A DNA stretch of 5,766 nucleotides from NCBI GenBank assembly GCA_964492545.1, contig CAZBKO010000124.1:1-5766 (forward strand), in the 5' to 3' direction. This document shows positions 1 through 5,218 of the stretch, piece after piece. The position numbers and the translations under genes are program-made. Source of the DNA: RGIG1934 sp964492545. Lineage in GTDB: Bacteria; Bacillota; Clostridia; Lachnospirales; Lachnospiraceae. Below the pieces are notes generated by a model. That model was given only the letters and a program-made list of their open reading frames with translations, ran no database searches and was not told where the DNA came from. The stretch's first letter is position 1; every line of letters begins with the position of its first letter.

Positions 1-236
1 TTAATATAGTCAAGCTTCTGAATTAATCCCTTAAGATCTCCAATTCCATCCCCATCACTGTCATAGAATGAATATACAAACACTTCATAAAATGAACGAT
101 AATTATCATCGATAATATTTACTGCATTCGCATCCTCTTTGTTCTCTTCCTTCTTCTCCTTGTCGCCTTTGCTGCATCCTGTTACACCCAGTGCCAATAC
201 AAGCATTGCAAGAAGAAAATACTTCATTTTCTTCAT
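1..236 (-). CDS. Secreted lipoprotein of the GH13 alpha-amylase family (N-terminal fragment)
   Basis: The reading frame starts with ATG at 236 and runs off the left edge after 78 codons, so only the N-terminus is visible. It opens with a lipoprotein signal: basic MKKMK, a hydrophobic stretch (residues 6-19) and the lipobox VTGC with the acylated cysteine at residue 21. A charged Lys/Glu-rich linker follows (about residues 23-36), which should hold the enzyme off the membrane. From residue 46 the sequence matches the start of the GH13 (beta/alpha)8 barrel: YRSFYEVFVYSF, then the Asp-rich calcium-type loop DSDGDGIGD (59-67) and DLKGLIQKLDYI. GH13 enzymes hydrolyse or rearrange alpha-glucans; catalytic residues lie beyond the window, so substrate specificity (amylase, neopullulanase, glucosidase) cannot be told. 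The ATG is preceded by GGAGAGG with a 7-nt spacer. It has its own probable promoter and is likely a separate unit from the purine genes. Confidence 0.88.
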   Translation of the reverse strand, partial: MKKMKYFLLAMLVLALGVTGCSKGDKEKKEENKEDANAVNIIDDNYRSFYEVFVYSFYDSDGDGIGDLKGLIQKLDYI

Positions 237-243
237 CTAGATA

Positions 244-250
244 CCTCTCC
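244..250 (-). promoter_or_regulatory. Ribosome binding site of the GH13 lipoprotein
   Basis: The minus strand reads GGAGAGG, followed by 7 nt and then ATG at 236. This favours the first ATG over the internal one three codons later (MKKMK). Confidence 0.7.
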
Positions 251-272
251 TTTTTGTTAAAATTATGATTTT

Positions 273-301
273 ATAATATCATTTTGAATATCAAATTACA
301 A
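273..301 (-). promoter_or_regulatory. Probable sigma-A promoter for the GH13 lipoprotein
   Basis: On the minus strand a -35-like TTGTAA (301-296) is followed by a 17-bp spacer and TATTAT (278-273). A TGA immediately upstream of the -10 gives an extended -10 (TGn). The -35 overlaps the stop codon of the preceding membrane-protein gene. Transcription would start near 266, leaving a leader of about 30 nt. The call is by eye; in AT-rich DNA such matches occur by chance, but spacing and position are right. Confidence 0.5.
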
Positions 302-844
302 TCTATTATTTCGTTTTCTCTCAGAATACACAATTGCTGCCTGAGTTGTATATACAATAAACACAATTCTTGAAACCATACCTGCAAGATAGAATATCAT
401 ATACAACTGACCAATGCTTAATAAAAGTGTTCCATTTTCAAGGAAATAGCACATCGCAGTTATCTTCCAAATATATGTCATTCTATGTGAACCAATCTTG
501 ACAGAATAGCTTTCCTCAGCATGCTTAATTCCTCTTATTACAAGAAACATTGTATATACATAGGTAAGCATTGATACTATCGCCGATGCACAGATAACAT
601 AAGGATTCTGTTCTCCTATTATTCCATAAAGGTTTCCGAGATAAATTCCATAACCATATATTGCAAATGGAATCATATATTTCTTATCCTGTTTAAATGT
701 TGCGCATTTATCCTGCTCTGCTTTCATTCCGAAAAACAGAAAAATAAAGCCTACAAAATCCGGAAGTAATCCAATTATATTATTCTCTGCTCCAATGGAG
801 AAATCGAACAATATAAGTACAAATCCAATTATAATTCTTACCAT
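296..844 (-). CDS. Unrecognised multi-pass membrane protein (182 aa)
   Basis: I do not recognise a characterised family. The protein is strongly hydrophobic, with about five or six likely membrane segments near residues 3-18, 22-40, 57-76, 82-104, 125-146 and 147-173. A short cytoplasmic-type basic tail ends in SERKRNNRL. Between the first two segments is the motif LLPDFVGF (26-33); similar 'LPDF.G' turns recur, from memory, in small uncharacterised membrane proteins of Lachnospiraceae. There is no signal peptide, enzymatic motif or large soluble domain. The ATG lies 7 bp after the deoC stop, and its ribosome-binding site (AGGTG, 853-849, 4-nt spacer) overlaps that stop (854-852), so translation is probably coupled to deoC. 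Co-transcription with deoC might hint at a membrane role linked to nucleoside metabolism, but nothing in the protein itself shows this. Confidence 0.8.
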   Translation of the reverse strand: MVRIIIGFVLILFDFSIGAENNIIGLLPDFVGFIFLFFGMKAEQDKCATFKQDKKYMIPFAIYGYGIYLGNLYGIIGEQNPYVICASAIVSMLTYVYTMFLVIRGIKHAEESYSVKIGSHRMTYIWKITAMCYFLENGTLLLSIGQLYMIFYLAGMVSRIVFIVYTTQAAIVYSERKRNNRL

Positions 845-851
845 AAAGCAC

Positions 852-1496
852 CTACTTTTTATTTATTATTGAAACTGTAGCACTTGTTCCAAGTCTGTCT
901 GCACCTGCGTGAATCATATTCATCGCAGTATCATAGTCCCTAATTTTGCCGGATGCTTTAACCCTTGCTTTTCCAGCAACTGTATACTTCATCAATGCCA
1001 CATCATCTGTTGTCGCCCCACCCGTGCTAAATCCTGTTGATGTCTTTACAAAGTCAGCACCTGCAGCTACTGCCAACTCACAGGCTTTTTTCTTTTCATC
1101 ATCTGTCAGCAGGCAGGTTTCTATAATGACTTTCAAAGTCTTAGTACCGCATGCATTTTTTACACATTCAATATCCCTTTTAACATATTTATAGTTCCTG
1201 TCCTTAAGTGCACCCACATTGATAACCATATCTATTTCATCTGCGCCATCCTTTATCGCTTCAAGTGTTTCAAACACTTTAACTTCTGTGGAAACCGCTC
1301 CAAGTGGAAAACCAACCACCGTACACACAAGCACATCCGTTCCGTCTAGCAGCTTTTTCACAAGTGAAGTTCGATACTGGTTAACACAAACTGAAGCGAA
1401 GTTGTAGTACAGAGCTTCCTTGCAGATTGTCTTTACTTCATCTTCGCTTGCAGATGGTTTTAATATGGTGTGGTCAAAATATTTTGATAATTCCAA
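852..1496 (-). CDS. deoC: Deoxyribose-phosphate aldolase (DERA), TTG start
   Basis: DeoC is a cytoplasmic class I aldolase that splits 2-deoxy-D-ribose 5-phosphate into acetaldehyde and glyceraldehyde 3-phosphate, the last step of deoxynucleoside breakdown. The family signatures are all present: an N-terminal FDHTILKP, CVNQYR, VVGFPLGA, DEIDMVINVG with the proton-relay aspartate, the Schiff-base lysine in FVKTSTGF, and the second active-site lysine in RVKASG. Length fits the family (214 aa from TTG). A longer frame from ATG at 1511 exists (219 aa, MEVVR-), but it has no ribosome-binding site, and its second to third codons are themselves the GGAGG for the TTG at 1496, 8 nt away. The TTG start gives the usual short N-terminus MELSKYFDHT. 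One oddity is that the normal ASGGIR phosphate loop reads ASGKIR. It follows purA closely and precedes the membrane gene, so the three probably form one operon. Confidence 0.93.
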   Translation of the reverse strand: MELSKYFDHTILKPSASEDEVKTICKEALYYNFASVCVNQYRTSLVKKLLDGTDVLVCTVVGFPLGAVSTEVKVFETLEAIKDGADEIDMVINVGALKDRNYKYVKRDIECVKNACGTKTLKVIIETCLLTDDEKKKACELAVAAGADFVKTSTGFSTGGATTDDVALMKYTVAGKARVKASGKIRDYDTAMNMIHAGADRLGTSATVSIINKK

Positions 1497-1504
1497 CCTT
1501 ACTA

Positions 1505-1509
1505 CCTCC
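1505..1509 (-). promoter_or_regulatory. Ribosome binding site that sets the deoC start at TTG 1496
   Basis: The minus strand has a perfect GGAGG with an 8-nt spacer to TTG (1496-1494). The alternative ATG (1511-1509) overlaps this site and has only TTACAAAT between itself and the purA stop, with no Shine-Dalgarno sequence upstream. Confidence 0.75.
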
Positions 1510-1519
1510 ATATTTGTAA

Positions 1520-2797
1520 CTATATTTTATTGATTATTTCATGTCTTCCCGGACCATTTGAAACAAGCTTAACCGGTGTTTCAAGTTCCTTCTCTATAAA
1601 TTCGATATACTTTCTGCAGTTTTCCGGAAGATCTTCATACTTTGTAATTCCTCTTATATCTGAATTCCATCCAGGAAGTACTTCGTATACAGGTTCAGCC
1701 TTTGCAAGCTCTACTGTTGTAGGGAACTCTCTAGTTACTTCGCCATCAATCTTGTATCCAACGCATACAGGAATCTCTTTTAGGTATCCAAGTACATCAA
1801 GTACTGTAAGTGCTACCTGTGTTGCACCCTGAATCTTACATCCGTATCTTGAAGCTACGCAGTCAAACCATCCCATACGTCTAGGTCTTCCTGTAGTTGC
1901 TCCGAACTCACCTGCGTCTCCGCCACGTTTTCTAAGTTCATCTGCTTCTTCACCAAATATTTCACTTACAAATTCACCTGCACCAACTGCACTTGAATAA
2001 GCCTTAACAACTGTGATAATGTCTTTGATTTCGTATGGTGGTATACCTGCACCAATTGCTCCATAAGCAGCAAGTGTTGATGAAGATGTAACCATTGGAT
2101 AAATTCCAAAATCCGGATCTTTAAGTGAACCAAGCTGTCCCTCAAGTAAAATGTTCTTTCCTTCTTTGATTGCTTTTCTTAAGAATACTGAAGTATCGCA
2201 AACATAAGGAGCAATCATATCTCTATATTCATGAAGTGTTGCAAGTAATTCTGCAGGAACGATTCCCGGCTTATGATACATATGCTCAAGCATAACGTTC
2301 TTCATCTCGCAAATTCTTTCAACCTTTTCTTCTAATACTGCATCATCAAATAATTCTGAAACCTGAAAACCAATCTTTGCATATTTATCTGAATAAAATG
2401 GTGCAATACCTGATTTTGTTGAACCAAATGATTTCTTTCCAAGTCTTTCTTCCTCATACTGGTCAAACAGAATATGATATGGCATTAAAATCTGTGCTCT
2501 GTTTGATACAAGAATCTTAGGCATTGGAACGCCCTTACTTACTATATCATTAACTTCTTTGATTAAGTATGGAATGTTAAGTGCAACACCGTTACCAATA
2601 ACAGATGTTGTGTGATTGTAAAATACACCTGATGGTAATAAATGCAATGCAAACTTTCCATAATCATTGATTATTGTATGTCCTGCGTTACTTCCACCCT
2701 GGAATCTGACGATAATGTCTGATGTTTCACCAAGCATATCTGTAATCTTACCTTTTCCTTCATCGCCCCAACAAGCGCCAACTATTGCTCTAACCAT
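1520..2797 (-). CDS. purA: Adenylosuccinate synthetase, divergent clostridial form
   Basis: PurA joins IMP and aspartate using GTP to make adenylosuccinate, the first step from IMP to AMP, in the cytoplasm as a dimer. From ATG 2797 it is 425 aa, close to the usual 425-440. Visible signatures are the P-loop GDEGKGK (11-17) with catalytic Asp12, GGSNAGHT with catalytic His40, the IMP/GTP loop TTGRPRRMGW (301-310), VTSSS (236-240) and the C-terminal SNGPGR. Several classical positions differ. The loop usually GTTGRGIGP is GSTKSGIAP (125-133). The ARRG segment that carries an IMP-contacting arginine in the E. coli enzyme is AKIG (140-143). The guanine-recognition TKLD is TVLD (331-334). The longer in-frame TTG at 2818 has no ribosome-binding site; GGAGGA sits 3 nt before ATG 2797, and MVRAIVGA is the family N-terminus. 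It has its own promoter and leads the purA-deoC-membrane protein unit. Confidence 0.95.
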   Translation of the reverse strand: MVRAIVGACWGDEGKGKITDMLGETSDIIVRFQGGSNAGHTIINDYGKFALHLLPSGVFYNHTTSVIGNGVALNIPYLIKEVNDIVSKGVPMPKILVSNRAQILMPYHILFDQYEEERLGKKSFGSTKSGIAPFYSDKYAKIGFQVSELFDDAVLEEKVERICEMKNVMLEHMYHKPGIVPAELLATLHEYRDMIAPYVCDTSVFLRKAIKEGKNILLEGQLGSLKDPDFGIYPMVTSSSTLAAYGAIGAGIPPYEIKDIITVVKAYSSAVGAGEFVSEIFGEEADELRKRGGDAGEFGATTGRPRRMGWFDCVASRYGCKIQGATQVALTVLDVLGYLKEIPVCVGYKIDGEVTREFPTTVELAKAEPVYEVLPGWNSDIRGITKYEDLPENCRKYIEFIEKELETPVKLVSNGPGRHEIINKI

Positions 2798-2800
2798 AAT

Positions 2801-2806
2801 TCCTCC
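2801..2806 (-). promoter_or_regulatory. Ribosome binding site that sets the purA start at ATG 2797
   Basis: The minus strand reads GGAGGA then ATT then ATG. The spacer is short (3-4 nt) but this is the only Shine-Dalgarno match near. It lies inside the longer TTG-started frame, which argues against the TTG at 2818. Confidence 0.65.
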
Positions 2807-2847
2807 ATTCTGCTTCAAGGAAGCATATCAATACTTTTTACTTCAAT

Positions 2848-2876
2848 ATTCTACCATATTATCTTTTATAAGTAAA
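2848..2876 (-). promoter_or_regulatory. Probable sigma-A promoter with extended -10, upstream of purA
   Basis: On the minus strand TTTACT (2876-2871) is followed by 17 bp and TAGAAT (2853-2848), with TGG directly before the -10, giving the extended form TGn. Transcription would start near 2841, leaving about 44 nt of leader before the purA ATG. The -35 lies inside one arm of the inverted repeat at 2867-2914, so a factor bound to that repeat could compete with polymerase. Identified by eye. Confidence 0.55.
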
Positions 2877-2914
2877 ATTAATATTGATTATATTTTGTAT
2901 AACTTTTACTTATA
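2867..2914 (-). repeat. Perfect 11-bp inverted repeat between lysR and purA
   Basis: The arms TATAAGTAAAA (plus strand 2867-2877) and TTTTACTTATA (2904-2914) are exact reverse complements separated by 26 bp. One arm covers the lysR stop codon (2912-2910), the other covers the -35 of the purA promoter. A third partial copy of the arm (AAGTAAAA on the minus strand, 2843-2836) lies near the expected purA transcription start. There is no GC-rich stem or following T-run, so this is not a standard terminator. It could be an operator, a weak RNA hairpin at the end of the lysR message, or chance in AT-rich DNA. Confidence 0.5.
2888..2902. promoter_or_regulatory. Possible LysR-type operator dyad upstream of purA
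   Basis: Plus strand TTATATTTTGTATAA is a dyad with 5-bp arms (TTATA/TATAA) and contains the T-N11-A layout typical of LysR-family sites. Its centre is about 54 bp upstream of the predicted purA transcription start, in the loop of the larger inverted repeat and next to the lysR gene itself. Short AT dyads are common in such DNA, so this is only a candidate. Confidence 0.25.
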
Positions 2915-3791
2915 TTAGCATATTTAACAAAGTTTCACCTGCCTTTGAAATTGGGTTCTTATCACTTGTGATAATGCACATATTTCTCTCAGGCATATCT
3001 TTATCAAATTTAAGTGTGAATAATTCTTCCGATTCTATATATTTACTGGCAAAATCGCTCACAACGCATCCTATTCCAAGATTTCTAAGGGCAAACTGCA
3101 CTATCATATCACTTGTGGCAAGCTCAAATTCCGGTTCAAGCTTAATTCCATTTTTCATAAGGAACTCGTCCATAAATTTTCTGGTACTTGTATTTTCTTC
3201 AAGGCAAATAAGTGGATAGTTAACCAAATCATTATACGACAGCGTCTTGTCTTTAATGTTTACCATTTCTTTTCCTGCAACAAATACGTTTTTGATTTTT
3301 CTTACATTTTTAATCTTAATATCTGCTCTTGCATCAAATGGTGAGCTTACAATACCAAAATCAATTTTACCTTCATAAAGATAATTAATTGTCTCCGGCG
3401 TTGGCCCATTTGTGACAGTAACTTTTATCTGTGGATATTGTTCATGAAATTTTTCTAGATATGGAAGAAGATAATACTCCAGTGTCATATCACTTGCACC
3501 AATTCGCACTTCTCCATTTTCCAGACCAAGCATTTTCTTTAGCATCTTCTCGCCAATTAAAATATGCTCGTATCCCTCTTTTACGTACGAATACAGCATA
3601 TCCCCCTCTGGAGTCAGTCTTATACCTTTTGGTGAACGTAAAAAAAGCCGGCTGCCAAGCTCTGATTCTAACTGCTTGACCGCCTGACTAACAGCAGGCT
3701 GAGAGATACACATCTTCTCAGCCGCTGCACTTATACCATTATATTTAACTACATTATAAAATACTTTATAGTATTCTAAGTTTATGTTCAT
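2910..3791 (-). CDS. LysR-type transcriptional regulator (293 aa)
   Basis: This is a DNA-binding regulator with the standard LysR layout and length. A winged helix-turn-helix fills residues 1-62, with the recognition part AAAEKMCISQPAVSQAVKQL (22-41) and the wing GSRLFLRSPKGIRLTPEG (46-63). A linker helix follows (64-90), then a periplasmic-binding-protein-like effector domain from about residue 93 (EVRIGAS) to the end, with GKIDFGIVSS (141-150) and RNLGIGCVVSD (236-246) typical of the fold. The effector cannot be deduced; the domain resembles the CysL/CbbR-like group. The ATG directly follows the TAA of the PurF-like gene (TAAATG) with only a weak GGAAAAG before it, so translation is probably coupled. 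LysR genes usually diverge from a target; this one is co-directional and sits between two purine genes, so nearby pur genes or itself are possible targets (inference). Confidence 0.92.
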   Translation of the reverse strand: MNINLEYYKVFYNVVKYNGISAAAEKMCISQPAVSQAVKQLESELGSRLFLRSPKGIRLTPEGDMLYSYVKEGYEHILIGEKMLKKMLGLENGEVRIGASDMTLEYYLLPYLEKFHEQYPQIKVTVTNGPTPETINYLYEGKIDFGIVSSPFDARADIKIKNVRKIKNVFVAGKEMVNIKDKTLSYNDLVNYPLICLEENTSTRKFMDEFLMKNGIKLEPEFELATSDMIVQFALRNLGIGCVVSDFASKYIESEELFTLKFDKDMPERNMCIITSDKNPISKAGETLLNMLI

Positions 3792-5195
3792 TTATTCTTT
3801 TCCATCCCAGCAATATGTGCAAAGGTTTTCAGGCTTAATACCAACCGAATCGATCATATCATCAAGTCTATGATATCTAAGTGATGTGAAGTTGAGCTGT
3901 CTTCTTATTTCCTCTAGCATACTTGCGTAGCGATCAGATTCAGGATTTGCATACTCTTCTAATGAATTTTCTGCATTATCTCCCTCTTTAACAGCTATTA
4001 TTCTTCTTGTTATAAGGTCCATCTCAGATGTAGATCTTGAGAAGTTTAAATATTTACATCCATAGAGAAGTGGTGGACATGCAGGTCTGATATGCACTTC
4101 CTTAGCGCCGCTCTGATACAGGAATTCTGTTGTCTCACGAAGCTGTGTTCCACGTACAATCGAGTCATCTATAAGGAGAAGACTCTTGTCCTTAATAAGA
4201 TCATGAACAGGAATAAGCTTCATCTTAGCGATGAGATTTCTTCTGCTCTGCTTAGTTGGCATAAATGAACGTGGCCATGTTGGTGTATATTTGATAAATG
4301 GTCTTGAAAATGGAATTCCTGATGCATTTGCATATCCGATTGCATGAGCAATACCTGAATCAGGTACACCTGCAACGATGTCCGGACGAACGTTATCTCT
4401 GCTTGCAAGTTTTTCGCCACAGTTGTATCTCATCTTCTCGACGCTGATTCCTTCATATGATGAAGAAGGATAACCATAGTAAATCCACAAGAATGTACAT
4501 ATCTTCATATCAGTACCAGGTGCTGCAAGTGTCTGTACAACCTCAGGTGTTATAACCACGATTTCACCAGGTCCCAATTCCTTATAATCTGTATACCCTA
4601 AGTTAAGGTATGCAAAGCTCTCAAAGGATACACAATAACCGTCTTCCTTCTGTCCTATGGCAACAGGAGTTCTACCTATTTTATCTCTTGCTGCATATAT
4701 TCCCTTTGGTGTGAGAATTAGCATTGTCATGGAACCATCAATAATTTCCTGGGCATACTGAATACCCTCAAGAATGTTATCCTTCTGATTGATTATTGCT
4801 GCCACAAGCTCAGTTGCATTTATATCTCCACCACTCATCTCTAGAAAATGAGCATTTCCACTTCTAAAAATGTCTGCAACAATGGCATCCATATTGTTAA
4901 TCTTGCCAACTGTTGATATTGCATATGTTCCATGATGCGAACGCACGATTAAAGGCTGTGGCTCGTAATCTGAAATACATCCAATACCAATTCTGCCTTC
5001 CATCTCATCAACATCTTTTTCAAATTTTGTTCTAAATGGTGAGTTTTCAATATTATGAATTGAACGGTTAAAACCATCCTTGCCATACACTGCCATACCA
5101 CCACGTCTTGTTCCTAAATGTGAATGATAATCTGTTCCATAGAACAAATCAAACACACAGTCATTCTTAGATGCAACACCAAAGAATCCACCCAT
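3792..5195 (-). CDS. PurF-family phosphoribosyltransferase lacking the glutaminase nucleophile
   Basis: Full-length PurF homologue (467 aa). Classical PurF transfers ammonia from glutamine to PRPP, making phosphoribosylamine. The phosphoribosyltransferase half looks intact: VPDSGIAHAIGYA (277-289), the flexible loop and MKLIPV (about 303-330), and the PRPP loop LLIDDSIVRGT (340-350) with Asp343/Asp344. Cys233, Cys380, Cys459 and Cys462 match the four Fe-S ligands of Bacillus-type PurF. The N-terminal glutaminase fold is recognisable but its site is not: residue 2, where mature PurF has the nucleophile Cys1, is Gly (MGGFFG); the usual R of GHVRY aligns with Cys73; the HNGNL oxyanion asparagine aligns with Val96 (STVGKI). 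GGAGG lies 9 nt before ATG, supporting this start. It sits 23 bp after purB and abuts lysR. It may use free ammonia, another amine, or have a different role; I leave the symbol blank because purF would imply glutamine use. Confidence 0.9.
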   Translation of the reverse strand: MGGFFGVASKNDCVFDLFYGTDYHSHLGTRRGGMAVYGKDGFNRSIHNIENSPFRTKFEKDVDEMEGRIGIGCISDYEPQPLIVRSHHGTYAISTVGKINNMDAIVADIFRSGNAHFLEMSGGDINATELVAAIINQKDNILEGIQYAQEIIDGSMTMLILTPKGIYAARDKIGRTPVAIGQKEDGYCVSFESFAYLNLGYTDYKELGPGEIVVITPEVVQTLAAPGTDMKICTFLWIYYGYPSSSYEGISVEKMRYNCGEKLASRDNVRPDIVAGVPDSGIAHAIGYANASGIPFSRPFIKYTPTWPRSFMPTKQSRRNLIAKMKLIPVHDLIKDKSLLLIDDSIVRGTQLRETTEFLYQSGAKEVHIRPACPPLLYGCKYLNFSRSTSEMDLITRRIIAVKEGDNAENSLEEYANPESDRYASMLEEIRRQLNFTSLRYHRLDDMIDSVGIKPENLCTYCWDGKE

Positions 5196-5204
5196 TGTAC
5201 ATAT

Positions 5205-5209
5205 CCTCC
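5205..5209 (-). promoter_or_regulatory. Ribosome binding site of the PurF-like gene
   Basis: The minus strand has GGAGG with a 9-nt spacer to ATG 5195. It matters because it fixes the MGGFFG N-terminus: it excludes an upstream extension that might have supplied the missing cysteine. Confidence 0.75.
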
Positions 5210-5218
5210 ATTCTATTA

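Noticed and set aside
264..285. Hairpin between the membrane gene and the GH13 gene as a terminator
   Set aside because: Only a 5-bp ATGAT/ATCAT stem with an 8-nt loop; the same bases are better explained as the extended -10 promoter.
946..1407. Plus-strand open frames opposite deoC
   Set aside because: They are antisense to a well-supported deoC, have Ser/Thr-rich low-complexity translations and no ribosome-binding site.
2798..2818. Longer purA start at TTG 2818 (seven extra residues)
   Set aside because: It has no Shine-Dalgarno upstream, the extension contains the GGAGGA of the ATG at 2797, and PurA proteins of this type begin at MVRAIVGA.
2867..2914. Rho-independent terminator after lysR
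   Set aside because: The stem is pure AT-rich with a 26-nt loop and no T-run follows on the minus strand, so it does not meet the usual form.
2667..3219. Plus-strand open frames over the lysR-purA junction
   Set aside because: They overlap the N-terminus of purA and the C-terminus of lysR in antisense and lack a ribosome-binding site.
4220..4420. 66-codon minus-strand frame inside the PurF-like gene
   Set aside because: It is an alternate frame within an intact coding sequence, rich in His/Gln and without a start signal.
5193..5204. An upstream Cys codon (TGT, 5201-5199) that could supply the missing PurF nucleophile
   Set aside because: It would need an ATA start directly touching the GGAGG, and the Cys would lie three residues too early relative to the GFFG segment (C-T-M-G-G instead of C-G). 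The normal ATG with a 9-nt spacer is far better.
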